This document shows positions 1 to 13,537 of a stretch of 64,000 nt of DNA, piece by piece (position 1 is the first letter of the stretch; each line of letters opens with the position of its first letter). The DNA lies in the NCBI GenBank assembly GCA_900073065.1, contig FJOG01000014.1:1476803-1540802 (forward strand). The letters run 5' to 3'. The translations under genes and the position numbers were made by a program. Under the pieces are notes generated by a model. It was given only the letters and a program-made list of their open reading frames with translations. It did not search any database and was not told the origin of the DNA. Source of the DNA: Phialocephala subalpina. Its lineage: Eukaryota; Ascomycota; Leotiomycetes; Helotiales; Mollisiaceae.

Positions 1-269
1 TTGTGTAATTTTGGAAATCGAGTCGGCCGAGATTTCGATTACATCTTCGATGAGATAGCAAGGTGGCACAAGACGTTGGAATGAGGATGTTCGTCTGGAG
101 CGGTTATCGGCGTTTGTGAGATCTGAGTTGTGGTTGAGGTCTGGGACATTGTGGTGATGGAGGCTTCGATTGGTAGGCGCTTGAGCAGTGATGGCCAATA
201 GGAGAGGATCAGCGTCACGAAGTCAAAGGCGCAGGGTGTTGGAAGCGCGATGACCTTTTCAAGCGTCAT
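1..269 (-). CDS. possible first exon of a gene running off the left edge
   Basis: An open frame on the minus strand can start at a Met near 269 or at a second Met near 149. It runs to within 40 bases of the edge, through a Ser/Thr-rich stretch and then the segment NVLCHLAISSK. A TAA follows, but it overlaps a plausible splice donor (GTAATC), so the frame may be an exon whose gene continues to the left. The VLCHLAIS segment resembles the first strand of glyoxalase/VOC-fold proteins, but this is only a resemblance. No domain can be assigned from so short a piece, and it could be non-coding. Confidence 0.25.
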
Positions 270-1248
270 TGTGGAGAGGAGGAAAGTGGCTTGGATTTGG
301 TCTATAGTAGGCCTGCTGCTTGTGACCTGAGAGTGCCTCACTGACGATCACAGAATGTCGAAATTGAGAGGCACAGGGCCGAAACTCTGCCATGGCCGCG
401 ACCTCACACCGCCGACGAGGATCAGAATGACTGGAGACGAAGGATAAGGTTAACGCTCCGCACATCAAGGTCTGATGGCTTGGGACTTACTTAACTTAAG
501 CCTAAAGACATGTTGTTGGAAGGCTCAGCAATATTCCTGCGGCCAAAATTTCGACCTGAGTGTGCCTCGACGGTGCATCGTGGTAGCCACGTTCGGTCAT
601 CCGAGCCCTTCCGAAATTCTTTGCCCTAAGAAGTAACAAAGGCGGAAAGGACGTTGAGTTGGACTTGTCGATGTTGGAAAGCAGACATTGTGTGCAGGAG
701 GAGAATGTTGGATTTGGGGGCGGACATCGTACGGAGGTGACGAAGAGGGCAGGAGCGGAAGCGGGAACTAGAGGAAGAGCAAGTGGGCGTCCCTCTTGTT
801 GGATTGTGGGAGCAGAAATTAGCCTGCAGGAATTCTAGCTAATGTTATGGCAGAGGAAACCCAGTAGCAACTCGCACGTTGCGAATATCCCGCATGATTT
901 CGACTTTGGAGGTCATATCTTATTGCAAAGACGAATATCCCTCTTAGTTTCCCAATTTCACACCATAATATCCGAATTAGACTGGGAATAGTCGACATGC
1001 AACAAGACCAGGAAAGGCAGCCTCGATGTCCGAACTCAGCTTAGAAAGTGCAACACACGCCTCAATGTCCACTTCAACCTTGGGAGTTTCGAGATTTTGA
1101 CATGGATCAAAGCCTGCATGACCAGCTTGTTGGACGATTCTCAATACGGCAGCGAAATAATGCGGACAGAGGCCTTGCTCCTGAGATACAGATACATCAT
1201 AAAATAGTTCGGCCAACCAGGTGCTTTCATTCAGAACCCTTATCGAAA
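270..1248. other. intergenic, nothing recognised
   Basis: About 980 bases between the possible edge exon and the stop of the P450 gene. The open frames here are short, on both strands, and carry no recognisable motif. It probably holds the 3' untranslated region of the P450 and the promoter of the leftward edge gene. Confidence 0.5.
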
Positions 1249-3025
1249 CTATTGCTTCCCAACGCTCACCCATGCCCAAGTCTCGTCAATCAGCTGCTTC
1301 CTTCGTTCGTTCCTTGCCACGATTGTGACTGGAAGCTGAGGCCCGGCATTACCTGGCATAAACCCATAATAATCCTTTGGATTCAATGGTAGTTTCGCAA
1401 TAGATGAAGGTTTGATGTCAAAAGCCCACAAAATACGCATGATGCTGACACCGAGTGATCGCTCTGCAACATGCATACCAGGACAAACCCGACGGCCAGC
1501 TCCAAATGCGAAGTGGTCTCTCTTGCTCGGGTCCGCAAGATTGATGCTTTGTTGCGTTGTATTTGTATCTCCCATATATCGTTCCGGCCGGAAAATCTCA
1601 GGGTCAGGATGTCGAGTGGCATCGTGACCAATAGCCCAAGCATTCAATTGAAGCCGAGATCCTCGCGGGATTCTCATTCCGTTGTACTCGAGGTCTTTCA
1701 GCGTCGTATGCGGGTGACCTAACGGAACCGGAGGCCTAAAGCGCCAAACCTCCTTCATCAGATACCTCACATAAGGAATGCTCTCCAGGTCCTCCCAGAT
1801 AGGGATACGATCACCAACCACGCGATCAATCTGAGCTTTAGCCTCTTCCTGAACATCTGGAAACATCATCATAGCCTCCAGAAATGACCAAGTTGACATT
1901 CGGCTTGTGTCAGCAGCTCCGATGATGAGCTGCATGCTCAAAAAGGCCGCTTCGTCAAGTGATTCCAAGCCAAGCCGTTTCTCATCCCTCAGAATATTCA
2001 AAAACAGCGAGATTTGCTCTGGTTTAGCATTCTGCTGCACAAATTTCGCACGCTCCCTCACCCACTCAAGATCTTCCTGAAATGCTGCTCTCGCCATCTT
2101 CTCCCAAGGTTTCAGGTACATTGGAAGTTTCTCTAAGAAAGGTAGGATATCTACAATCGCAGAGCCTGGAAGCGTAGCTTCGATCATACGTTCGCCCGAG
2201 TGGAAAATGTAGGGAATTGCTGGATCCTGTGCGGATTCGATTTCGAAGCCGAAAGCTTGCATGGCGAAGTTGCTGTATGTGTAGCGGCCGATTTGGGTCC
2301 AGAGGGCTTGAGCTGGGGTTCCCACATTGGGGTCGTGCATTACTTCGTGCATGAATTTGAGGGTTTCGTGATGGAGGAAGCTTTGGTTCGTTAACTGAAT
2401 ATTCTTATAGAGTCGGAAGATTGTTGAATTTACGGTAATCCTGCATCTGCTTTGGGGATGCTGGTCATTTCTGAATGTGTGATCTTGCGTTGTAACTATC
2501 CATCTCGTCAGCTATTGACTACTTCTTGCCTTTTTGGATGACCTTCAATGTACCTTCCATCTAGGGTCACTGGCATGAAGCAGTAAAACGTTCCAATTGT
2601 TGCACAGGAGCTCACTGCTCACAATCCATCTTGGCCTCTCTGAAGTCTGTGCCGAAGCTTTGTCCATAATTGCCTATCCGTCGTCAGCTCCCCAGCCGAG
2701 TATCGTTTCCCATCACAGAACGGACCTTAACAGCTCTATCTGAGTTCAGATAGAAATTTGTAACTGGCCCAATTTGCACACGAATAATTTCTCCATGTTG
2801 CTTTGCCCACTTCTGAAGTAGAAGGTGCATCTCTCCTTTCTTTGCCGCCGCAATGAACTCCAGAGTATTTCCTATGAGAGGCCATCCTGCTGGTTTGGGT
2901 GGCAGTGGGAGTAATCCTCTGTTTTGAAGATGTCTTTGGAAGAGAATGATGACCACAGCAACTATTCCGATGATGGCCACCAGTTTTCCATCTTGCAGTG
3001 AAAGTATACGTAGTATACCCATCAT
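1249..3025 (-). CDS. cytochrome P450 monooxygenase, microsomal type
   Basis: A four-exon gene (2726-3025, 2554-2673, 2434-2495, 1249-2380; introns of 52, 58 and 53 nt) encoding about 537 residues, normal for a fungal P450. An N-terminal membrane anchor lies at about residues 12-29, followed by a proline hinge (LPLPPKPAGWPLIGN). The oxygen-activating I-helix motif AADTS is near residue 317, then the ExxR motif (EVWR) and the haem loop FGAGRRVCPG with its Cys near residue 458. All catalytic landmarks are intact. The sequence style around SIPKADAGLPF and the haem loop resembles the CYP64/CYP620-like group, which includes O-methylsterigmatocystin oxidoreductase, but the substrate cannot be inferred. 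It sits near the window edge, so a biosynthetic cluster to the left is possible; to the right is a housekeeping kinase. Confidence 0.93.
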
Positions 3026-3937
3026 GGAGTTTGATGTTGCTTTGTCAGGAGAGAAGCCTGCTCAAAAACCTGGTGGTCCTTGAGAATGTATAGCAATTCC
3101 CATTGTTGCAAATACACAACGACGGGTAGTTAAGACACACACCCCTGCTCGGCCTTCAATGGCAGCTTCAAGATCCGAAAGCGCGAAACCTCCGTATTCC
3201 GGCTTGAGCTCATGGGTATGCCTTTTTAGAAATCTCTACGGCATTTTAAAAAGAGCCTAGCTCATTAAAACGGCAATAAATCTTGGGGAAGGTAAAGGAC
3301 GAGTCCCCACGGGGAACGCGGGGACGTCCACCCCCACTTCCCGACTAGTGGACTGCAGTGCTCGTATATTTCGTATTGGTAGCGCACCAGTATCCAACCA
3401 CGGATGAGGTTGCTGTAGAAGTGGTATATAGTTTTGCATTTTGCAATCCTCCTTGACAGTATCCGGGGTAAATCGCACAACGCTTCAATGCGACCACCTC
3501 AAAGGTCCAGGAATTTGACCGACTTTCATCACAAGAAACAAATATGGATGGACTAATGTGGAGCGACAATAAAGTTGACAGTCTCTCAGATTACAGTCGC
3601 TTGACAGCGTCAATCTGCCAAGTCTCTAAGGACCTCTGGGACAATGTGGCGCAGGGTCGACGACGACGACTACCGGTATACTACGGCCTCACATCAAAGT
3701 ATGGTGGCCTCAAACTTGTGTCGAGCCTAAAAGCCTGTTGAAGAGAAAGGAAAACGGACTGTGATATCATCAATTTCATTATGAGATATTTTCTCGCTCT
3801 CTGGCGCTCGCTCGCTTGCTTTCTTTCCTTTTCAACCTCTGTCCTTGCTATCAATGTCCCAAACACACTGGAAAGTCCACGCTGTATAAGTATGCCCCCC
3901 GCCACCCAAATCACTTCTTATGATTGAAGAAAATTCT
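3026..3937. other. intergenic, P450 promoter and MAPK 3' flank
   Basis: Lies between the start of the P450 and the stop of the MAP kinase, both on the minus strand. Only short unconvincing frames are present. No repeat or RNA gene was seen. Confidence 0.5.
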
Positions 3938-5385
<1,448 letters not shown>

Positions 5386-6442
5386 CTTGTCGGAATGTGG
5401 TATGTTGTCGCGAAGCTTCGAGTTCGGGAATTGACCTTCGAGCCACGTAAAAGAGTCGACGTAGCTAAATGGCCAGCTGTAGACAATGCGTTTGTGGTTA
5501 ACGCTTCAGTTATAGCCGCGCGCAAGTAAATGAGCTTCAAATGTAGGCTCGATATCGCAGCAGCCTGAGCGGGGAAACTGAAGTTGACAACGCAGGGTAG
5601 GAGGGAACGAACACCCTTTTATGTGAGCGAGCCGGATGTACGTGGGCAGGGCTGAGAAGTGAGAAAATGTGTGCTGGCCTCTTGGAAGGCCCGAAGATGA
5701 TGGTTGCTGGATGTAAGCCCTTAATATGTAAGTTCTGACATTGATCAAGCTGAGGGGACTTCGTAGTGGGGTCAACAACTCCTCGTCTAGCAATCCAATC
5801 GTGGGGAGCTGGAGATTCACATTTCACAAGGCTGAGCTGCAAGGGAAAACAAATCACCAAAGACAAGCCACAGTCAAGTCTGTTTGATGTTCAAAGTCCC
5901 CAGTCAATGACAGCATAGTTGCGAAATACCCCCTTTCTAATAGTTGATGCGATTAAATGCTTGTTCTGATTGGGTGAATTGGGTTCAGGGTGTGGCGAAG
6001 CATTTGCGCGCGCTGCTATTCTTGTCTTGTCGGCGCCTAGAAGTTTGCCAGCTATCAACGGAGACGCCCGAATTTTTCGAGAATAAAATATGCTTTGTTT
6101 CACCGCGAATTTAATGGGGATATGGGGAAGAGTTGACAGTATGCTCATTGGCTAATTCAACGATCTCCACACAGAAAGTTCTGTCCAAGGATACGCTAGG
6201 TACTCCACGCTCTGCTCATTTTCCAGAACAATACCCCAATTGTCGTCAGCTATCTAGCCAAGCTCATCGATGTACGCATGCCTATGCACAAACAAGTGTT
6301 CTCTTCTTCATATCTTCGGATTCCCCATTTCAATCCAATCCGAGCCAGATAAATAGCCTGAGCGTCAAAAGCTTGGAATCAGTACTCCTTCCATATATAG
6401 AGAGTGAACGATGTCCCAGGAGTGCTGGGACATCTTACCATA
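5386..6442. other. intergenic, MAPK promoter/5' leader
   Basis: About 1.06 kb upstream of the MAP kinase and downstream of the next minus-strand gene. It probably holds the kinase's leader and promoter and the 3' untranslated region of the upstream gene. Open frames on both strands are low-complexity and unconvincing. Confidence 0.5.
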
Positions 6443-7665
6443 TCAATGCTCAGAAACAACGAGCAAATGAGGGTGTGACTTGCCTGCTGCCATCTCAGCG
6501 TAAGTTTTTGGTTCTCCGTAATCTGGCTTCGGTCCTCCGTACTTTGGCCTTTCAAATGAAGTTTCATTCATGGTGCTTATTTGGTACCCCATTTCTTCCA
6601 TGGTATCCTGTTCGTGGATCAATTTCTCGAGGTTCAGTATATTCTCGAACTGATGGTCAAAACTGTTCCCCATTCGAGGCAAAGGCGTGGCCAGGTGTTC
6701 GTCGCTCCTTATATAAACCTTTGGCCGCGTGTGCTGCAAGCCTTGTGAGGGTCCCTGATGTTTTAGTCGTATGGATTCCAAGTCTTGCAGGATGCTGCTT
6801 ATTCTCTGTTGATGATGCTTCCATCGTCTTGAATCAATATCTAGGTCTGCGCTTTTAGGCTCTTCATAATATAGACGAGTCTTATCGTAGTCCAATTGTC
6901 GAACAGGAAGTTTCTCTTGCTGAACTCCCGTTTCTCGCTCCGCACCAGCAGTCTTATTCCCAAGCCTTTGCAAATCCCCCACAGAAGTATCCGGCAGCTC
7001 AGGGGCCTGAGCATGCGCCCAAATACCAGAAAGCGCCTGTTGCAATCCAACATCAAAATCACTCTCTGCACTGTTACCTAGCCTCTCTTGTCTCGAGCTG
7101 CTCGCCACGAGGCCTCTCTTGACCATTCCAAGTGGTTCACTCCCCCCTCTCCGGTTTCCCTTCTCTCCCCATGCAATCTGCAATTTAGCTTCCTGATCTC
7201 CCCTGATCACAAAACCCATGCTATCCAAGGCTAGTACCTCAAAAATCTCCCTCACAACACCCCCCTCAAAATCCCTAGCTTGAACCCAAGGAGCTGATCC
7301 CCAATCTTCAGCTAACTTGTACCTCTCTTCCAAATACTCTTCTAGCCATTTTTTCAATTTTGCCTCGTCTTGAGTTATAGTTGAGCGGAGATCGCGAGGT
7401 GCTTGTTTAGTAGCTAGTTTGTTGCAGATCTGGGGGAGGTGGAGGAGGAGGAGGGATGTTATGAGGTGGTAGGGGACGGGGGGTTGGATGCGGATGCGGA
7501 GGACTATGAGAGATTAGAAATGTGTTTTGAGGAAGTGTTATAGCTAGGAGGTTCTCAATACAGCAAAGCCAAAGAGGTGAGATAAGAAAGGGGTTGGTTA
7601 CTGCAGTTTAGGAGGAGGGTGTTTCGTTTCCAGGAGGGAGTGCGGTGGATTTTATGTTTGCCCAT
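6443..7665 (-). CDS. conserved-looking protein of unknown function
   Basis: I do not recognise this gene. The best model has two exons (7602-7665 and 6443-7503, intron 98 nt) and encodes 374 residues. It starts MGKHKIHRTPSWKR, a basic N-terminus. A hydrophobic stretch (YHLITSLLLLHLPQICNKL) follows, then a charged helical region (KLKKWLEEYLEERYK) with Trp-rich and acidic patches. The C-terminal half is hydrophilic, with several Tyr/Pro/Gly segments and AEMAAGKS near the end. The upstream exon is inferred from the frame: it extends the open frame past the internal Met at 7357 and adds a start with clean splice signals. The C-terminus might be extended by a further intron, since a GCAAGT donor-like site sits near 6483. 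Role unknown. Confidence 0.55.
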
Positions 7666-8107
7666 GAATTAGATGTTGATGTATTGTGATATTTGTTGGT
7701 AAGAATATGAAGTCTAGTCTTGTTGAAACTTCCATGCCTTGCATAGCTCTGATATAGTGATGGCTGTGATTCATTGAATGCAAACTTGAATGCTTGTGAA
7801 TCACAGCTGCTAATTCATCATTAAGAAATTCCAGTCGGGAAAATACCACCATCATGATCTCCAAATCATTCCCTTTCCCCTCTCAATCCAGTACAGCTGT
7901 TCGCTCCGTTTCATACACCCTTGGCCATAATAAGATTTCTTCCCTTTCAGATGTCCTACGACTGCTAAGACATTGAGATGTGAGATATCTATCACTTGAC
8001 CTTGGGCTTAAAGTGCAATGAACCAACGCTTCACAGCAATGCCAAGGATTTCATTAGCATATCGCTGGGTATCGTCTACACAATCCTCACCATCTATCCT
8101 CTTATCA
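7666..8107. other. intergenic, nothing recognised
   Basis: Separates the unknown gene from the TrpRS stop codon, both on the minus strand. It presumably holds a promoter and a 3' untranslated region. No structured element was seen. Confidence 0.5.
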
Positions 8108-9826
8108 TCACGAAGCCGCGTCTGCTTTTGCAGCAGCCTTTTCTGCAGCTTCCTTCTCCTTCTTCTCCTTGATCGCCTTTTCTTTAGCCAACTTCTTCTC
8201 CTGATTCTTCGTTAGCTTCGGGGCTGCCTCCGCTGCAGCCTCGCTCTCAGCACCCTCTCCTTCAGGCCTCGCAACGGCAATAGGGTTTGGGTTACCCTTC
8301 CACTCCAGCTTCTTCAAAGCCATGAAGTCCTTGACCACATCATCCGTTACCGCTTCTCTGCGCTCTTGGAAGCCCTTCACGTAAGCCTGCAGCTCGGCTA
8401 TGCACTTGGCTTTCAGCTCCCCGGTCAGCATCTCGCCCCTGGTATATGCGACCCGAATACGCTCCAGTTCCTCATCATCTTCAAGGAAAAAGGTCAAGTA
8501 TTGGAATGAGACATCCTTCTCTGCATCACCACCCTTTGCTCTTTGTTCTTCAACCGTAACCTGACCACCAGAGAATGCGTATTTGTTGATCTTGTTCTTG
8601 ATCTGGTTCGGCTGGTCATACATGAAGATGGCAGATGTATCAATGGATGCGCTCATCTTGGAGCCAGGGCCTTGCAAAGCGTCGAGGAAACGAGCGTGAA
8701 TGAGGGCGGGTTTGGCGAAGTGAAGACGTGCTGCAACATCGCGAGTCATTCGAAAGTAGGGATCTTGGTCGATCGCACAAGGAATCATGGCTGGAATGAG
8801 GTGTGTTTTCGACTCATTGGTGCCGAAGATGTGTGGGAATGAGGATGCGAAGGAGGTTGCGCCCTGGACAGCTCCGAAGTGGATTTTGCCTATGCAAGAG
8901 CTAGAGAGGTCAGTATCTGCGAAATGTTCGAGTTGGGTAGCAATTACCTGTCATTGAATCCAAAGACTGCTCGAGCAACGTTCAGTGTAACGTGCTTCGA
9001 GATCCGAGTCACATTTCTGTAGAAAGCTCCTCCCATATAGTCGTAGTCGCTGAACATGAAGGTTTTCTTTGGGTCAAACCCGACAGCAATAATATCCTTC
9101 GCATTTTTCCAAGTATAGCTCGTCACCTCCTCGATAGTTCGCTTCTCTGAGAAGATGTATTTCTCGTCGTCCGTGAGCATAATAATCAAAGGTACATCGA
9201 AGACATCTTGTAACCACCTATGAGCCATTAGCAAAATTCAAAACATTGAAGCCGTAAGTCGATGGGCATTTGTAGCACAGCACTGCAGATAGTTTAACTG
9301 CCTGTAGAACTTACTTTGTAAATTCGAATGGCACGGTATGTCCCTGAGACTCAAGTCAATACTTTCGCACACAAATATTTTGAACTCTGTTAGAAGCTCC
9401 CTTCGCTTACAATGTGCATACTGTCACTGCTCGGTCCTCGCCCCGTGTATAAGAAAAATGGCTCGCCTCGCTCATGACGATCCAGAATGAGATTCAGGTC
9501 CCGATGACTGAATACAATCCCTCTGCGCATGAATCTGTGTGGCTTGTGTCCAGTAACAGTCTCAAATCGAGCCAAATCCTCCTCCAGAATCCTCTTTGTT
9601 CCGAACTCCTCTATAAGAGTCAGATAGTTGATAGCTTTGGTAACTCCATCAGCGCCAATTTCTCCTGCCACATTCCAAGGATCGACAGTTTGCTTCGAGC
9701 TTGACTGTGCAACAGGCGCATCCGCTGTACCGGAATCTCAGCGTCAGCATACCTTTCTGTATGGTCCCAGAGGAGAATTGCCTCACCTGCCAATGCAGCT
9801 TGCACAGTTGGTTGTGGGTCCGTCAT
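8108..9826 (-). CDS. wrs1: tryptophanyl-tRNA synthetase, cytosolic
   Basis: Five exons (9787-9826, 9411-9724, 9315-9343, 8948-9217, 8108-8900) encode 481 residues. The enzyme charges tRNA-Trp. The class I signature HIGH (residues 117-120, in SSDSMHIGH) is assembled across an intron, and KMSAS lies near residue 300. DPWNV near the start, the [10 protein letters not shown] segment and a Lys/Ala/Glu-rich C-terminal tail (from EKKLAKEKA onward) match the eukaryotic cytosolic form rather than the mitochondrial one. No targeting peptide is seen. Exon 3 is only 29 nt. Choosing the acceptor at 8901 rather than the nearby TAG restores the conserved NDS..IGKIHF junction. It is divergent from the PRELI gene over a 468-base shared region. 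Confidence 0.96.
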
Positions 9827-10294
9827 CGCGAGGAATAGTAAGGAAGTGGTTCTTGGAGGGGTATTGTTGTTCTGTTCAGGTGGGATGCGGCAGAATTTAT
9901 TAAACGAGACTTGGCCCCAAAGCCGGTGAGTTAGAGACGGAATGTGACTCTTCACAAGGACTCACTCCAAGACATCTCCGCCAGCTGAGTTTACCTAGGA
10001 GCTCAAGGGCAGCTTAAATTTATTGCTACATCTATTCTTTGTATCAAAAATAAGCCAATTAACAACGTCGCGTGCTATCAAAGACAACAGCTTTTACCCC
10101 GGATTTTAGCTCAATATGTCCTAGCGTTGTTACTCAACGGGGATTAGCGGCAAAGAGCAGACGATCAAATGCTCAAATCAGTCCAGAACCTCAGCGAGCC
10201 ACGCATCATCTCAATCACTTCCCCTCCTTTCTCAGATCATCTCTTACGCTCTCACATTCCTTCACCACACTTCTGTAATGCATTCACAACACTC
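9827..10294. promoter_or_regulatory. divergent promoter region, wrs1 / PRELI gene
   Basis: The two start codons face away from each other across 468 bases, so both promoters must lie here. A CCAAT pentamer is present at 10055-10059. Pyrimidine-rich tracts precede the PRELI start, as in fungal leaders. Promoter use is inferred from gene orientation only. Confidence 0.5.
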
Positions 10295-11014
10295 ATGATG
10301 GTCAAATTCTACGAATCCAACTTCACCTACGACTACTCTTTTCCCGCCGTCGCTTTAGCCTACTTCCTCCGCTACCCAAACCCTTACAGCACGCATGTGT
10401 TATCGACCGATGTCATCTCGCGGGAGATAGATGCCAATGGGCGACTACACACTCTTCGAATCCACCGCAAATCCTCGAGATTGCCATCTGCGGTGCTGAA
10501 GCTGCTTCCGAAGAGCGTCCTGGGCAACGTCAGTGGCGGGAAGTCGGAAAGCTATATTCTCGAGACGAGCACGATTGATGTTAAAGAGGGATGGATGCAT
10601 ACTGAGAGCAAGAACTTGGATTGGACGGGCATACTGAGTGTCGTTGAGCGGCAGGAGTACAGGAGGCGTCTCCCAACTGACGAAGGCGATGATTTTAGTG
10701 TCGGGGCTGGGACGACTGGAGTTGTGACCTCGGTCAAGTTCAGGAGCAGACTTGGGGAAAGGTTTAGAGCAAGGACTGCGAAAAACTACGAGGTGGACGA
10801 TGAGCCTAAGAGAGGCTTCCTCGCCGCGTGGAGTACTGGTGGTATCCAGCGCAGTATTGAGGCTATCGCTAGCCGGAAGACAGAAAGCCAATTGGGCAAG
10901 AGCAAGGAAGGGATGAAGGTGGTGCTGGAGAGACTGCGGCGAGGTGGACTGGTTGCTGTCCTCGAGGGGATGAGAGAGGACAGAAAACTCGGATTCGGAC
11001 ATGATGGAGCATGA
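10295..11014 (+). CDS. PRELI/MSF1 (Ups-type) mitochondrial lipid-transfer protein
   Basis: A single exon of 238-239 residues. Two adjacent ATGs (10295 and 10298) are possible; the second gives MVKFYESNFTYDYSF. The segment RYPNPYSTHVLSTDVISREI is diagnostic of the PRELI/MSF1 domain, and LDWTGILSVVE fits its later strand region. Family members (yeast Ups1/Ups2, human PRELID) shuttle phosphatidic acid or phosphatidylserine across the mitochondrial intermembrane space, usually with Mdm35. The RYPNP/THVLS wording is closer to Ups1, but the C-terminal extension (from about residue 150, basic and helical) is longer than in yeast Ups1, so I do not assign a paralogue. No introns were seen. Confidence 0.88.
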   Translation: MMVKFYESNFTYDYSFPAVALAYFLRYPNPYSTHVLSTDVISREIDANGRLHTLRIHRKSSRLPSAVLKLLPKSVLGNVSGGKSESYILETSTIDVKEGWMHTESKNLDWTGILSVVERQEYRRRLPTDEGDDFSVGAGTTGVVTSVKFRSRLGERFRARTAKNYEVDDEPKRGFLAAWSTGGIQRSIEAIASRKTESQLGKSKEGMKVVLERLRRGGLVAVLEGMREDRKLGFGHDGA

Positions 11015-11816
11015 GACAACGAATGAGGCGGCAAAATCCTTAGCACTTCAAGGATGTGAGTACAATGTGCCAGGCTCCTCGGGATATTTTTGACTCTCTC
11101 GAAGCAACGTCGGGTGAATATGTTGGATTATGAGTTTACGGGTTTTCCGTGTTGTACAAATACATATGCTGGGAGCGTGGAGTTTGGGTTGGGCATTTCA
11201 GGCGTTTCTTCAATAGTCAGCTCTCCTATCCAATTGGTACTATCATTGCAATACATGAATTCGTGATATTTATTGCCTAAGTTGTGCATGGTGCTGAGAA
11301 TCTCAAATATCTTGGAAATCCATTTTCCATCCCAACCAGGCCCGCGGTGCTCGGAAAATTCGGCACACCAAAGTACCAGAGCTCCGGGGACATTGATGTG
11401 GACGTCGACTCCGAACCTATGGACTTGTTCAACTCAGAAATCAACTCGAATAAACCCCTCTCGAGGTGTTTGAAAATAAAAAAATAAAAAAAAGACACAC
11501 CAATGTCCCATAAATTGGACGGCATTGGCTTGAACATCCTGGGAAGACCTTGACCTTGACTGATCTCGGAGATCTTAGCTCGGAGACCTTTCGGCGATTT
11601 GAAAAAATGCTACCGTCAAAGTCCCATTCTTTCTGGGATACTCTGCTTCAAGACACCAGCTTTTGGTGTGTTCCTTTTTCCCAACATCGCGAGGCGGTTT
11701 CCGTTCAGTTTAGACATTCATGCCTTGCAAAAGATGTGCCTGACTTTGCTCAAATAACCGACATGTACATTTTATACATTATATTCGTGAGGTATATACA
11801 GTTTCCATCTTTTCAT
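11015..11816. other. convergent intergenic with A-rich tract
   Basis: Lies between the stops of the PRELI gene (+) and the carboxypeptidase (-), so it holds both 3' untranslated regions. An A-rich low-complexity tract at about 11474-11494 is the only notable sequence. No credible gene was seen. Confidence 0.5.
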
Positions 11817-13537
11817 TTACAACATTGCCATCTTTCCCATCTTCCTCGTCGGTGGAGCAGTTCCGTTCCCCAGCGTTTGATTTGATTGTGGATAGTCATC
11901 AGTCGTGAAAGGAACAGTACTTGACAACGAGTCAATTCTCCCAAGCAAGAACTCCAAATGTCTATAAGAAGCAGAAGGGGCATATTGCGGAATCATATGT
12001 CCTGACAGATCAACGCTAACCCACGTCAATCCACGCTCAGTATGCGTCGTACCGAGGACACCAGACGCTGCGAGCGTTGATTGGCTTGGATCATCGTGGT
12101 ACGGAACATAGAAGGGATCTGAAGGCTTGGTATTGAAGCCTTGAGCTCCGCTCCAGGTCATGTTCTGGATCATCATCAAAGTACCGTTTGAGATGAGGAC
12201 CATGTCCAAAGAACCATGACCGATAATGGTACGTTTACTTCGCTCAATGACACCTGGGAGAACGCTGACTCCTGAGGGAGGGCTGTTGTCTGTGTTGTTG
12301 ACGAAAACATCAATACTTGAACACTCTTCCCAGTTTCCAATAGGGGCGTTGATGGCTTGCTGAACATCAGTTCTGTTGAAGTAGATGGAGGCGCCCTCGG
12401 GTAGGTAGTCGAACGATCCTGGGAAACCAAGGACGTCCCAGAGTACAGGGCAGGTCGTGGCAACTTGATAGATATCCCAACAAGGGTTGACGTAGAATAC
12501 TTCGTTGTAGATAGTATCGAATACGTCGCATTCCTCGAGCGTGTTTCCGTCTGAGTCCTGACCTGGTAATTCTGAAGGGAAAGGTCCTGGAGGAGGGAAT
12601 GTCAGGTATTTCTTGATGTAGTCGGTGTAGCCGCAAGAATCGGACATGTTGTGAAGCCGAGCTCGGAAAGTGTCGTTGAATGGCATAAGTCCATACCAGT
12701 AATCAACGAACTGGACCGCTGGTATTTGCTCCTGGATAGCATCATATGATGTACTAGGATCGTAGATCATCGTTGCCTCCAAATTGTGATAGGTAGTATC
12801 GTTCTTGTTGAGCATAGCGTCCGCAATATATGGGACGTAATATCCAGCATAACTTTCACCCGTGATGAAGACACGACGGTTCTGCAGACCAAAGGTGTCC
12901 ATGAAGTTCTCCCAGAATCCCAAAAATTGCGCTGCTACGTCCGTCTCACTTGTAGCGGTAGGAGTTCCTTTAGAAAATCCGGTGCCCACGGGCTGCTCTA
13001 CCCACACCACGTTTGTCAAGTTTCGCCATGTATAGGGGTTTGAGACTGGTTTGAATGTGCCATACTGCCACAAGAATGGTCCGTTCTCCTGAAGTAGTCC
13101 TTCGAGCGAACTGCAACCTGGACCTCCGTTAAGCCATATCAAGATTTCGTCGCTGGCGTCGGTGTTCGTAGATGGGAAGAACCAGAAATAAAGCTCAGAA
13201 GTCTCGTTGGCATCCTTGGAAATTGGCAAAAGACCAGCATAGGACTCGCCAATGTCAAAGTCGACTTCGGGGATCGCGCTTCCGTTGACAGAATATTCTA
13301 TTTAGTGTTAGTACTGGGAATAGAAATATAGTGTAGAGAACACTTACTCGCAGTTGCATTCGTGAGATATGCAAACGAGTCGTCTCGGCGCTGATGAACC
13401 TGGGGTTCTTCTCTTCGTCCCAACTTCGGGAACTTGTCTTTTTTCCCAACATGTTGCAGAGACCGTCCGCTGTGCTGTGCAGCAGAAGTTAGACTGGCAC
13501 TGACTGCCAGTGCAGAAACGACGGTTGAGAAACGCAT
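11817..13537 (-). CDS. secreted serine carboxypeptidase, family S10
   Basis: Two exons (13348-13537 and 11817-13297, intron 50 nt) encode 556 residues. The N-terminus MRFSTVVSALAVSASLTSAAQ is a signal peptide. A basic region with RR and KK pairs follows and may be a propeptide. S10 landmarks are LNGGPGCSS, the nucleophile motif GESYAG (Ser near 211), an Asp in HGSLDMVLISNG (near 427) and a His in LSGHMIPQ (near 497). Many NxT/NxS sites suggest glycosylation. The enzyme trims C-terminal residues from peptides in the vacuole or outside the cell. The absence of a retention signal and the presence of a signal peptide favour secretion. The next gene upstream on the same strand is the UstYa-like gene, but 1.1 kb separates them and I infer no link. 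Confidence 0.95.

Noticed and set aside
6133..6858. A 241-codon plus-strand frame
   Set aside because: It lies antisense to the better supported minus-strand gene, has no motif or usual composition and begins in non-coding DNA.
11474..11494. A-rich tract as a poly(A) tail of a retro-insertion
   Set aside because: It contains interrupting T bases, has no target-site duplication that I can see, and lies in an ordinary 3' intergenic region.
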